Position numbers and translations under genes: made by a program. The notes under the pieces are model-generated. The model was given only the letters and a program-made list of their open reading frames with translations, had not been told where the DNA came from and did not search any database. Source: Alphaproteobacteria bacterium UBA6347 (GTDB lineage: Bacteria; Pseudomonadota; Alphaproteobacteria; CAAGCB01; CAG-977). From it: a stretch of 27,552 nucleotides of DNA. This document shows positions 7,701-16,598 of this stretch, piece after piece (position 1 is the first letter of the stretch; every line of letters begins with the position of its first letter). The stretch lies in NCBI GenBank assembly GCA_002440235.1, contig DJRZ01000041.1, positions 1,164 to 28,715 on the forward strand, written 5' to 3'.

Positions 7701-7727
7701 TTAGCACTCGAAGGGGCGGAGTGCCAA
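7701..7727 (+). promoter_or_regulatory. CIRCE operator (HrcA binding site)
   Basis: TTAGCACTC, nine bases, GAGTGCCAA: an inverted repeat matching the CIRCE consensus TTAGCACTC-N9-GAGTGCTAA with one mismatch in the right arm. HrcA bound here would block the groESL promoter and release on heat stress. hrcA itself is not in the window. Confidence 0.93.
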
Positions 7728-7777
7728 GCCCGCCCGTTTGAAAGAGTTTTGGTTCACTTTGTAAAAGGGTTGCTATT

Positions 7778-8065
7778 ATGAAATTCAGACCGTTATTCGA
7801 CCGCATTCTGGTTAAACGCACCGCGGAAGACACGAAAACCGCCGGCGGAATCATCATTCCCGACACCGCGAAGGAAAAGCCGTCCAAAGGCGAAGTCATC
7901 GCCGTCGGAACGGGCAGCCGCGACGAACAGGGCAAAACGATCCCCATGACCCTGAAAGTCGGCGATCAGGTTCTGTTCGGAAAATGGTCGGGCACCGAAG
8001 TCAAAATCGACGGCGAAGAACTGCTGATTATGAAAGAAGCCGACGTTCTGGGCGTTTTGGAATAA
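7778..8065 (+). CDS. groES: Co-chaperonin GroES
   Basis: A 95-residue protein with the full GroES pattern: [12 protein letters not shown] at the start, the mobile loop [22 protein letters not shown] (about residues 20-42), [35 protein letters not shown] at the end. It forms the heptameric lid of the GroEL folding chamber in the cytoplasm. Length is standard. It is the first gene of the CIRCE-controlled operon, with groEL 56 bases downstream. Confidence 0.98.
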   Translation: MKFRPLFDRILVKRTAEDTKTAGGIIIPDTAKEKPSKGEVIAVGTGSRDEQGKTIPMTLKVGDQVLFGKWSGTEVKIDGEELLIMKEADVLGVLE

Positions 8066-8118
8066 CCCCTCGCGCGTTTCGCTCAACTGATTTCAACTTT
8101 ATTTAAGGAAGGTTTTAA

Positions 8119-9780
<1,662 letters not shown>

Positions 9781-9805
9781 TCGCCTTGCGCGCCTTGAAC
9801 AAAAG

Positions 9806-9837
9806 AAAGAGCCTCGAAAGAGGCTCTTTTCTTTTTA
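9806..9837 (+). terminator. Rho-independent terminator of groES-groEL
   Basis: Stem AAAGAGCCTC / GAGGCTCTTT with a GAAA-type loop, followed by a T-rich run to 9837. Confidence 0.9.
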
Positions 9838-9900
9838 TTGCAACAAACGCGAAAAATTGGCACAATGCGCGGCATCTTGTTTTATGAAAGGAACTTTGAA

Positions 9901-10110
9901 ATGAAACGCTATTTCGACTATTTGCTGCACGAAATGTTCCCCGCCCTGTTTCGGGGCGTCGCCAAATTCGTCGGCGAAACGCTGATTTTCGTCAGAACGT
10001 ATTTCTGGGTCATTCTGGTCGTCCTGGCGGTGCTGTACTTCGCCGACATCGGCGGAATGAAAGGCGAAATCAACGGCTGGATTTCCACCGTCAAAGGCTG
10101 GTTCAAATAA
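9901..10110 (+). CDS. Small membrane protein of unknown function (69 aa)
   Basis: I do not recognise a family. ATG at 9901 was chosen because AAAGGAAC lies 5-12 bases upstream; the frame is open further left but no good ribosome site supports a longer protein. It has an amphipathic, aromatic N-terminal half (RYFDYLLHEMFPALFRGV), one clear transmembrane segment at about residues 34-48 (YFWVILVVLAVLYFA), and a short tail ending WFK. It is the first gene of a three-gene plus-strand run with the P-loop kinase 3 bases after its stop. A single-pass inner-membrane protein is likely. Confidence 0.65.
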   Translation: MKRYFDYLLHEMFPALFRGVAKFVGETLIFVRTYFWVILVVLAVLYFADIGGMKGEINGWISTVKGWFK

Positions 10111-10113
10111 GAA

Positions 10114-10605
10114 ATGGCGACGGTTCATTTTCTTTGCGGCTTTATGGGGTTCGGCAAATCGACCGTCGCGCGCAAGCTGGCGGCGCGATACAACGCCGTC
10201 GTCCTGAACGACGACGAATTTATTTGCGAACTGTTCGGGCGCGACCTGCCGAAAAACGAATTCGACGCCGCGCACGCCAAAGTGACGCAGTTCACCTGGA
10301 AACTGGGCGAACGCATCGCGGGAGCGGGCGGCAACGTCATTTTCGACCGCGGTTTCTGGTCGCGCGCCAGCCGCGCCGCCGCCGTCGAACGCATGGGGCA
10401 TTTTTGCGACAACATTCAGTTCCACCAGATCGAATGCGATTTGGAAACGGCGAAACAACGCGTCCTGAACCGTTCGCGAAACGACGAAAGCGCGCTGATG
10501 ATCGACGCCGCCACGTTCGACGCTATGGCGAACCGCTACGAACCGATCAGCCCCGACGAAAATCTGAACGTCATTTACTACGACAACAACCTGCCTTTGT
10601 TTTAG
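10114..10605 (+). CDS. P-loop kinase-like ATP-binding protein (AAA_33 / zeta-toxin-like fold)
   Basis: A 163-residue protein with Walker [10 protein letters not shown] at residues 9-17 right after the first strand, LNDDEF (about 31-36) in the place where small kinases bind the phosphoryl acceptor, IFDRGFW (about 75-81), and RVLNRSRN (about 117-124) in the lid position. This is the layout of small P-loop kinases such as AAA_33, shikimate kinase or zeta-toxin relatives. The acceptor cannot be told from sequence. The ATG is 3 bases after the previous stop with only a weak ribosome site, implying translational coupling. Its stop overlaps the ribosome site of the endonuclease IV gene, so all three genes are probably one operon. 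Confidence 0.75.
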   Translation: MATVHFLCGFMGFGKSTVARKLAARYNAVVLNDDEFICELFGRDLPKNEFDAAHAKVTQFTWKLGERIAGAGGNVIFDRGFWSRASRAAAVERMGHFCDNIQFHQIECDLETAKQRVLNRSRNDESALMIDAATFDAMANRYEPISPDENLNVIYYDNNLPLF

Positions 10606-10615
10606 GAGAAAGTCC

Positions 10616-11449
10616 GTGTTTCGCATCGGGTGCCACCTGTCCGCCGCCAAAGGATTCGCCGCCATGGCGAAGACCGCCGTTTCGATCGGCGCGAACACGT
10701 TTCAATTTTTCACGCGCAACCCCCGCGGCGGCGCGGCGAAAGCGATCGACGAAAAGGACGTCGCCGCCTTTTTAAATCTGGCGCGCGAAAACGGATTCGG
10801 CGCCGTTCTGGCGCACGCGCCCTACACGCTGAACGCCTGCGCCGCGAACGACGACACGCGGCGGTTCGCTTTTGAAACCATGGCGGACGATCTGAAACGC
10901 ATGGAACATCTGCCGGGCAGCTGCTACAACTTTCACCCCGGATCGCACGTCGGACAGGGCGTTGAAACGGGCGTCGCGAAAATCGCCGAAGTGTTGAACG
11001 AAATCCTGACAAAGGATCAAACCACCACCGTCCTTTTGGAAACCATGGCGGGCAAAGGAACGGAAATCGGCGGAACGTTCGAGGAACTGCGCGCGATTAT
11101 CGACCGCGTCGATTTAAACGAAAAGCTGGGCGTGTGTCTGGACACCTGCCACGTCTGGGACGCGGGATACGACATCGCGAACGACCTTGACGGCGTTTTG
11201 GAAAAATTCGACCGCGCCGTCGGACTGCGCCGCCTGAAAGCGGTTCACCTGAACGACAGCAAAAACCCGTTCGCGTCGCACAAGGACCGGCATGAAAAAC
11301 TGGGGCTGGGCAGTATCGGCAAAGACGCGATCCGGCGCGTCGTCAACCACCCGCTGTTGCGCGATTTGCCGTTTTATCTGGAAACGCCCAACGAATTGGA
11401 CGGATACGCGGCGGAAATCGCTTGGCTGAAATCCGTCCGCGAACGGTGA
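10616..11449 (+). CDS. nfo: Endonuclease IV (AP endonuclease)
   Basis: A 277-residue protein with the complete Nfo metal-site set: [55 protein letters not shown] and YLETPNE in order. These supply the three-zinc site that cleaves the backbone 5' of abasic sites in base-excision repair. It begins with GTG at 10616, preceded by TAGGAGAA whose TAG is the stop of the upstream kinase gene, so the start is well supported and coupled. Length matches the family. Genes for a small membrane protein and a P-loop kinase lie upstream in the same operon; no functional link is evident. Confidence 0.95.
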   Translation: MFRIGCHLSAAKGFAAMAKTAVSIGANTFQFFTRNPRGGAAKAIDEKDVAAFLNLARENGFGAVLAHAPYTLNACAANDDTRRFAFETMADDLKRMEHLPGSCYNFHPGSHVGQGVETGVAKIAEVLNEILTKDQTTTVLLETMAGKGTEIGGTFEELRAIIDRVDLNEKLGVCLDTCHVWDAGYDIANDLDGVLEKFDRAVGLRRLKAVHLNDSKNPFASHKDRHEKLGLGSIGKDAIRRVVNHPLLRDLPFYLETPNELDGYAAEIAWLKSVRER

Positions 11450-11451
11450 AA

Positions 11452-11481
11452 GAGGGGGAAAACTCTCCCCCTCCCCCCCCC
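11452..11481. terminator. Possible convergent terminator with C-rich flank
   Basis: Stem GAGGGGG / CCCCCTC with an 8-base loop between the stops of nfo and the minus-strand pirin gene. It has no T run on the plus strand, and on the minus strand the arms precede A/C-rich sequence. A run of nine C follows at 11473-11481. Confidence 0.35.
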
Positions 11482-11482
11482 T

Positions 11483-12193
11483 TTAATACGCCGGCAAATC
11501 GAAAATCAGCAGATTGCTGCGTTCGTCCAATCCTTTCAGCGTCAGGACGCCCGCCTCTTCCGTAATCGCCAAGCCGTCGCCCGCTTTCAAATAAAGCGAG
11601 TTGGCTTCCAGCGCGCCGGTCGCGATCTGCAACCACAGGCGGCGGGACGGACGCATTTGAAACCGCGCGATTCTGTCCGCCGTCAGCAGACATTGAAAGA
11701 TGTTGATGTCCTGATGAATCCCGACGGATCCGATCCGCCCGTCGCGCGACACGATCAAACGCAGATTGTCCAGCATACCCGCCTGTTCGAATTCCCGCTT
11801 TTCGTATTCGGGAGCCAAATTCAAACGGTCAGGCAGAACCCAAATCTGCAAAAAATGCGCCGCGCGCGACAGCGACGGATTGATTTCGCTGTGGATAATC
11901 CCCGTTCCCGCCGTGATCCGCTGAACTTCGCCCGCCGAAATCACGCAGGAATTGCCCAGATTGTCCTTGTGTTCCATCTGTCCGCCGATCATGACGGTGA
12001 CGATTTCCATATTGTCGCGCCGGTGCGCCCCATACCCTTCGCGCGGAGCGACGACGTCGTCGTTGATGACGCGCAGTTCACCGAACCCCGAATGCGCGGG
12101 ATCGTAATAGTCGGCAAAGGAAAACGTGTGCCGGCTGTCCAGCCAGCTGAGCCGCGTTTTGCCCCTGTCGTTTTTCGGTCTGATTTCCAACAT
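11483..12193 (-). CDS. Pirin-family protein (YhhW-like)
   Basis: A 236-residue bicupin with the pirin pattern: FSFADYYDPAHSGFGELRVINDDVV, NMEIVTVMIGGQMEHKDNLGN, then the ITAGTGIIHSE metal-site strand. Some YhhW-type pirins have quercetinase activity; others are cytoplasmic proteins of unknown role. Family members normally have HPHRxMEI as the first metal-binding pair, but here the segment reads AHRRDNMEI, so one His ligand is lost, while the EHKD and IHSE His/Glu remain. Metal binding may therefore be altered. GGAGG lies about 6 bases upstream of the ATG. It converges on nfo and is transcribed away from, and just downstream of, the alpha/beta hydrolase gene on the same strand. Confidence 0.88.
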   Translation of the reverse strand: MLEIRPKNDRGKTRLSWLDSRHTFSFADYYDPAHSGFGELRVINDDVVAPREGYGAHRRDNMEIVTVMIGGQMEHKDNLGNSCVISAGEVQRITAGTGIIHSEINPSLSRAAHFLQIWVLPDRLNLAPEYEKREFEQAGMLDNLRLIVSRDGRIGSVGIHQDINIFQCLLTADRIARFQMRPSRRLWLQIATGALEANSLYLKAGDGLAITEEAGVLTLKGLDERSNLLIFDLPAY

Positions 12194-12265
12194 GACGCCC
12201 TCCTTTCCGTGAATATAAAAGAAATAAGCGGCGCGGCGGCGCGAAGCAACCTGCCCGATCGTCGC

Positions 12266-13213
12266 CTATCCGATTTTGAACGCGTCGCGCAGTTTGGCGA
12301 TCGCCAACAAAACGGCGTCGCGCGCGGCGGCGCTGTCCGCGACCGGATTCAGCATCATAAAGTCGTGTATCGCGCCGTTGAACCGGACCGACGTCACCGG
12401 AACGCCCGCTTCGTCCAATTTGCGGGCGAACGCTTCGCCCTCGTCGCGCAAAACGTCGTTTTCCGCCGTGATCACCAAAGCGGGCGGCAACCCCGCCAAC
12501 CGTCCGATTTCGGCGTTCAAAGGCGACGCGGACGCCGACGCGCGGTCGGCTTCGTTCGGAGCGTACAGTTTCCAAAACCACGCCATCGCTTTTTTGGTCA
12601 GCCACGGTCCGTTTTCAAAATCGCGGTAGGATTTTGTCGCCATCGACGCGTCGGTCACGGGATAAATCAACAGTTGGAAACGGATTTCGGGCGTTCCCTC
12701 TTTTTTGGCGTTCATCGCCGTCGCGATCGCCATGTTGCCGCCGACGCTGTCCCCCGCGACCGCCAGACGCGACGCGTCCAGCCGCAATTCGCCGGCGCGC
12801 GCGACGATATGTTTCAGCGCGGCGGACAGCTCCGCCGTCGTTTGGGGAAAAGCCGATTCCGGCGACGGCGTGTACACGGGGAATACGACCGCCGCGGGTA
12901 TGCCCGCCGCCAGTTCGCGCACCAGCCTGTCATGGGTCGAATCGTCCCCCATCACCCAGCCGCCGCCGTGAATGTAAAAAACGACCGGCAAAACGGCGTC
13001 GATGCCCTTCGGACGGTGGATTTTAACGGGAATCTCCGTTCCTTTGACGGCGGCGTAGACGGTGCGCACGTCCGTTTCGGGCGCGAAAACGGGAAATTTC
13101 TGAACGTCCGACAACACCCGCCGCGCCTGTTTCGGCGTCAGTTCGTACAGCGGCTTCGCGCCCGATTTTTCGACGTTTTCGACAAACTCTTTTATTTTCG
13201 ACATCAAATGCAT
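12266..13213 (-). CDS. Alpha/beta hydrolase, HSL-type (alpha/beta hydrolase_3) esterase
   Basis: A 315-residue cytoplasmic esterase/lipase-like protein. HGGGW (oxyanion hole) is followed about 70 residues later by GDSVGG (nucleophile Ser), then by the acid site in ENDVLRDEGEAFA and the catalytic His in NGAIHDFM near the C-terminus: the full triad of the hormone-sensitive-lipase family. The ATG at 13213 (MHLMSKIKEF) was chosen over a frame extension of 27 codons because AGGAGGA lies 5-11 bases upstream of it. The substrate is unknown; small acyl esters are typical. Pirin lies 72 bases downstream on the same strand. Confidence 0.87.
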   Translation of the reverse strand: MHLMSKIKEFVENVEKSGAKPLYELTPKQARRVLSDVQKFPVFAPETDVRTVYAAVKGTEIPVKIHRPKGIDAVLPVVFYIHGGGWVMGDDSTHDRLVRELAAGIPAAVVFPVYTPSPESAFPQTTAELSAALKHIVARAGELRLDASRLAVAGDSVGGNMAIATAMNAKKEGTPEIRFQLLIYPVTDASMATKSYRDFENGPWLTKKAMAWFWKLYAPNEADRASASASPLNAEIGRLAGLPPALVITAENDVLRDEGEAFARKLDEAGVPVTSVRFNGAIHDFMMLNPVADSAAARDAVLLAIAKLRDAFKIG

Positions 13214-13356
13214 TGTTTCCTCCTGTCTGTATGCCAAAGAAAAGCATAAGCCGGCGCACGCGGTTTGTCCCGACGGCAATCCGGCTACGGACAAAAGGCG
13301 ACCGCCCCGCCGCCGGCGCGGTTAATGGCGGAAAGCAGATAAAGAAACGGAGATTT

Positions 13357-13776
13357 TTAAGCGTTTTTTTCTATTGCGGCGATAAGTTTTCGCATCGTGT
13401 TTTCAAAATCTTTTTCGATTTCGCATTCCCAGACGACAACGACTTTCCAGCCTTGCGCGCGGAGCTGTCCGGCGACCTCGTCGAAACGTTGTTTGTTGCG
13501 TTCGATTTTGTTTTTCCAAAATTCGACGTTGCTTTTGGGAATACGGGCTTTTCTGCAGTTTTCGTGCCCGTGCCAAAAACAACCGTGAACAAAAACGACG
13601 GTTTTGTATTTTTTCAACACGATGTCCGGTTTTCCGGGCAGATTCTTTTGGCACAGGCGGAAACGAAACCCCAGCGAAAAAAGCATTGACCGCACTTTCT
13701 TTTCCGGTTTCGTGTCGCGGGATTTGACTTTCGCCATAACGCGCGACCGTTCTTCTTTTGAAAGGGTATCCGTCAT
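13357..13776 (-). CDS. vsr: Very-short-patch repair endonuclease (Vsr)
   Basis: A 139-residue protein with the Vsr signature: KEERSRVMAKVKSRDTKPEKKVRSMLF, the catalytic PGKPDIVLKKYKTVVFVHGCFWHGH with the active-site Asp, the Cys/His zinc ligands of GCFWHGHENC, and VVVVWECEIEKD. Vsr nicks next to T in T:G mismatches that arise when 5-methylcytosine deaminates, protecting methylated sites from C-to-T mutation. The ATG overlaps the stop of the HpaII-like gene (ATGA at 13773-13776), so it is translationally coupled to the restriction system it serves. Confidence 0.95.
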   Translation of the reverse strand: MTDTLSKEERSRVMAKVKSRDTKPEKKVRSMLFSLGFRFRLCQKNLPGKPDIVLKKYKTVVFVHGCFWHGHENCRKARIPKSNVEFWKNKIERNKQRFDEVAGQLRAQGWKVVVVWECEIEKDFENTMRKLIAAIEKNA

Positions 13777-14837
13777 TTATTGAAGCGTATTTGCAGATTC
13801 AAATTTATAAACAACGATCCTCGATCATTATAAATATATCCGAATTTGTGCCGAGAACAGCTGGGCGTATCAAATTTAGTATTATTAAATAAATATTCTT
13901 TAAAAGCGTCTTCGTTATACAAATGATAGCAAACCAATTCGCCGTCGTCGCGCACGACGATATAGCCGCCGTATGCGGACAATCTATCGTTCCATTGCGT
14001 TTGCGGAACCATACCGAGCGCAACGATTTTCAAAAAATTTTTAACTTTCGACGTGATTTGATTTTTATTCAAATCAAAACAATCGTTTTTAGCCGCCAAT
14101 TCGCACAAAGTTTCCATTTTCGAACCCTTGCCGGAATAATAATTCATAAGCATTTGCGCTATGATTTTCGGTAAAACGGTATCAACCGTTCTCAAATTTT
14201 CCCTGAAAGTAGAACTGCTCATACCGACAAAAACCAGTTTTCCTCCTGTTTTTGATATGGCGTTCAATCTGTCGCGGATTTTTTTATGTGAATCGATAGA
14301 ATTTATTTCGTCGACGCTGCCGTTGAAACCGGATATTTTATAAGTAAAATTCGTCCCACCGCCACTTGCGTTTAATAATGTCGACGCTCCGCCGACTTGC
14401 GACTTTATGGAAAAACCGCAAGGTTCCGTTTCCGATACGATATCGTTTTCAACCGTAGCCGTCAAATCGGATTTTTCAAACGAAGAAGCTTTTATTTTTG
14501 AAAGAAAAAAAACTTGCATCAAATCTTCCGCTTCCGGAATCGGGAAAGTCGTATCGCCGTTTTCTTTGATTTTATCGAAAATTCTTTTTGTTTTAGAAGA
14601 TAAGCCCATCGTCGAAACGATTTTTTCACAACCGAAACCTCGAATTACGACCTTTTCGTTTTCCTTTAAATCATAAGTTATCAAACGTCGGGGCGCATCT
14701 TCGCGAAATATTTTCAGAAACTTATAAAATTTATCGGTAGGACGCAAATCGTTATCAGCCGCCGCAATTTTATTATTCGCGAACAAACTGTATAAAACGT
14801 ATAATTCTGACCATTCGCCTTTATTCGCGTGCAACAT
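13773..14837 (-). CDS. HpaII-family type II restriction endonuclease (probable CCGG cutter)
   Basis: A 354-residue protein resembling the HpaII family: N-terminal NKGEWSELYVLYSLFAN (residues 5-21), AADNDLRP (26-33), and GFSIKSQVGGASTLLNASGG (about 141-160), where K145 in SIKSQ is the likely catalytic Lys of a PD-(D/E)xK-like core. HpaII cuts CCGG; the same specificity here is inferred from the family, not shown. The start codon overlaps the methyltransferase stop (TAATG, 14835-14839) and its stop overlaps the vsr start. Base composition is clearly more AT-rich than the surrounding chromosome, with Lys/Asn/Ile-rich codons, suggesting horizontal acquisition. Confidence 0.85.
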   Translation of the reverse strand: MLHANKGEWSELYVLYSLFANNKIAAADNDLRPTDKFYKFLKIFREDAPRRLITYDLKENEKVVIRGFGCEKIVSTMGLSSKTKRIFDKIKENGDTTFPIPEAEDLMQVFFLSKIKASSFEKSDLTATVENDIVSETEPCGFSIKSQVGGASTLLNASGGGTNFTYKISGFNGSVDEINSIDSHKKIRDRLNAISKTGGKLVFVGMSSSTFRENLRTVDTVLPKIIAQMLMNYYSGKGSKMETLCELAAKNDCFDLNKNQITSKVKNFLKIVALGMVPQTQWNDRLSAYGGYIVVRDDGELVCYHLYNEDAFKEYLFNNTKFDTPSCSRHKFGYIYNDRGSLFINLNLQIRFNK

Positions 14838-15700
14838 TACGTTCTTTCCCGTATATTTTTGATTATCTCTTTCGCGACGGCTTCCACAGCCGGAACGGCG
14901 ACGGAATTTCCCAGCTGTTTCATCGCTTGAATTTCAGATACCGGAAATTCAAAACTTTCCGGAAAGCCTTGCATTTTCAGCCCCTCTTTCGAAGTCAGAC
15001 GGCGGATTTCGCCGTTGACAAGATAGGTGTCCCAATTCCTGCGGTCGCCGACGCCCGAATGTCGCCCTCCGACCCGCAAGGTGTAGCCTATTTTTCTATC
15101 AACTCGCCCGCCGAAAACGTCGCTCATGGTCATTGTCAGTTTTGTCGGTTCCGGAAATTTGAAATTTATGTCTTTGTTTTTAAAACCGACCATGTACAGC
15201 CTTGGCCGATACTGCGGAACGCCGAAATCGGAGGCGAATATGATTTTGTAAAAAAAAGAATAAGACAAATCTTCTTCAATGATTTTTTTTATTGTCGAAA
15301 ACGTTTCCCCGTTATTATGATTGAGCAATCCCCGCACATTTTCGATAAAAAACGCTTGCGGTCGTTTTTCCTTCAATATCCGAGCGATGTCAAAAAACAA
15401 AGTTCCGCGCGTTTCGTTAAAGCCTTTTTTCAATCCCGCTTGAGAAAAAGGCTGACAAGGAAAACCGCCCGTTAAAACGTCGAAATCGGGAATATCTTTT
15501 GCATCGATTTTTGTTATATCTCCGGCAAAACAGCCGTTTTTGAACAAAGACGGTGATATTTTTTTAAAATTGCGTTCGTATGTTTTTCTGGCGAATTCGT
15601 CCCATTCCGAAGCAAAAACGCATTTCGCGCCACATTTGTGAAAAGCTAAATGAAAACCTCCGATACCGGCGAATAAATCTATAAAAGTGACCTTTGACAC
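14837..15700 (-). CDS. DNA (cytosine-5) methyltransferase, partner of the HpaII-like enzyme
   Basis: A 287-residue m5C methyltransferase with ordered motifs: I FIDLFAGIGGFHLAF, IV GGFPCQPFSQAG (catalytic Cys of PCQ), VI IENVRG, VIII QYRPRLYMVGF, and X QLGNSVAVPAVEAVA. The target recognition part between VIII and X is short. It would methylate C5 of a cytosine in the site cut by the partner endonuclease, probably CCGG. GTG at 15700 was preferred because GAGGA lies 5 bases upstream; a TTG six codons earlier (15718) is the alternative. It is the first gene of a tightly overlapping methyltransferase-endonuclease-Vsr operon. The 170 bases upstream, towards the recombinase, hold inverted repeats. 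Confidence 0.93.
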   Translation of the reverse strand: MSKVTFIDLFAGIGGFHLAFHKCGAKCVFASEWDEFARKTYERNFKKISPSLFKNGCFAGDITKIDAKDIPDFDVLTGGFPCQPFSQAGLKKGFNETRGTLFFDIARILKEKRPQAFFIENVRGLLNHNNGETFSTIKKIIEEDLSYSFFYKIIFASDFGVPQYRPRLYMVGFKNKDINFKFPEPTKLTMTMSDVFGGRVDRKIGYTLRVGGRHSGVGDRRNWDTYLVNGEIRRLTSKEGLKMQGFPESFEFPVSEIQAMKQLGNSVAVPAVEAVAKEIIKNIRERT

Positions 15701-15763
15701 CCGAATCCTCTTTTGCAATCGCTAAAAAGTCCGGAGGAGTTCGGTAAGGAACAGATATTTCAG

Positions 15764-15799
15764 CCTTTCCCAATTTAACCCTCGTTAGGTTGGGAAAGG
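15764..15799. repeat. 36-bp perfect-arm palindrome upstream of the methyltransferase
   Basis: CCTTTCCCAA (15764-15773) pairs with TTGGGAAAGG (15790-15799), and inside them TAAC pairs with GTTA around CCTC; the two bases between the arms give T-G wobble pairs. It lacks a T run, so it is a poor terminator. Its size and position next to a serine recombinase suit a recombinase binding or crossover site. Confidence 0.75.
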
Positions 15800-15890
15800 T
15801 GTTTGGGGCAAAAATACGCGGGAAACTTAAAGGTGTTGATATGAACGAGAAAGATTGCTATGTTTCAAATTAACGAGGGTTTTCTTGGGA
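15768..15890. repeat. Inverted repeat pair (about 20-22 bp) flanking an 83-bp segment
   Basis: The left copy 15768-15787 and right copy 15871-15890 are inverted and match at 17 of 20 positions (19 of 22 if extended by two bases). The right copy overlaps the last six codons and stop of the recombinase gene. On the plus strand the left copy would encode SQFNPR-stop, close to the recombinase terminus SQENPR-stop, so it may be a fossil of a second recombinase 3' end. Confidence 0.7.
15836..15864 (+). promoter_or_regulatory. Candidate promoter inside the inverted-repeat segment, facing the recombinase 3' end
   Basis: TTGATA (15836-15841), 17-base spacer, TATGTT (15859-15864). It points away from the methyltransferase operon. 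On the opposite strand of this segment only weak matches are seen (TTGAAA with a 3/6 -10). Confidence 0.5.
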
Positions 15891-16475
15891 AATAAACCTG
15901 TAAATCGTGCTTTTTCCGATTTTGTGTTTTTTGGCGATTTCCGCGACGGTTGCGCCGTTTGCCAGTTCCGCGCGGATTTGAGATTCCTTGCCGTCCAGAA
16001 CGTGACGGCGGTTGACGCTGCCGAACGGTCTGCCCAGTTTTTTGCCGTTCATTTTGCGGCGTTGCAGGGCTTCTTTGGTGCGTTTGCTGATCATTTCCCG
16101 TTCCAGTTCGGCGACCAATCCGAAAGCGAACGCCAGAATCTTGCTCTGCACGTTGTCGCCCAGTTCGTAACCGTCTTTGACGGTCAACACTTTCGCGCCG
16201 ATTTTCATACAATGTCCCAAAATGGAAATAACCATAAACAGCCGCCGCCCCAGCCGCGACAATTCCGAACAGATAATCACGTCCCCTGATTTTATCCGTT
16301 TCAGCAGTTTGCCGAGTTTGCGCTTTTCGGGTTCTTTTATCCCCGACACGCCGTCGTCAATGATCCAGTTTTCAATCGGCAATCCGCGCGTCCGCGCCAG
16401 CTCCTCAACGCCGATCTTTTGGTTTTCGTAATCCTGCTTGTCCGTCGATACCCGCAAATATCCGTACACCGTCAT
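15870..16475 (-). CDS. Serine recombinase (resolvase/invertase family)
   Basis: A 201-residue site-specific recombinase of the Pin/Hin/resolvase size class. MTVYGYLRVSTDKQ carries R8 and catalytic S10; SELSRLGRRL holds the conserved active-site Arg residues; ELEREMISKRTKEALQRRK is the long E-helix; a C-terminal helix-turn-helix follows (NGATVAEIAKKHKIGKSTIYRF). It should cut and religate DNA at short inverted or direct sites as a dimer or tetramer. ATG at 16475 follows an unbroken run of eight G (16479-16486 on the complement) that serves as the ribosome site. The gene ends inside an inverted repeat and lies next to the restriction operon, from which it is separated by about 170 bases. Confidence 0.95.
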   Translation of the reverse strand: MTVYGYLRVSTDKQDYENQKIGVEELARTRGLPIENWIIDDGVSGIKEPEKRKLGKLLKRIKSGDVIICSELSRLGRRLFMVISILGHCMKIGAKVLTVKDGYELGDNVQSKILAFAFGLVAELEREMISKRTKEALQRRKMNGKKLGRPFGSVNRRHVLDGKESQIRAELANGATVAEIAKKHKIGKSTIYRFISQENPR

Positions 16476-16542
16476 TTACCCCCCCCTTGGTTGGTTTCAA
16501 AAGCCCTTACGGTGGCGCGAAACGAATCGCGGGTAAATGCGC

Positions 16543-16574
16543 AAAAAAAACAGCCGCGGAAGAATCTTCCGCGG
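16543..16574 (-). terminator. Rho-independent terminator of accA
   Basis: On the minus strand, stem CCGCGGAAG / CTTCCGCGG with a 3-base loop (16554-16574) runs into eight T (16543-16550). Confidence 0.88.
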
Positions 16575-16598
16575 TTGCTTGATTTTTTTGAAAATCCC

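Noticed and set aside
11657..13249. A 530-codon plus-strand frame across pirin and the alpha/beta hydrolase
   Set aside because: Same GC-bias composition with no motif; the minus strand holds two complete families with ribosome sites.
15841..15873. Ten-codon open frame with an AAAGGTG-like site inside the inverted-repeat segment
   Set aside because: Too short to support as a gene; its ATG overlaps the candidate promoter.
13300..16560. Direct repeats marking the ends of the restriction island
   Set aside because: I looked on both flanks and saw no convincing repeat pair.
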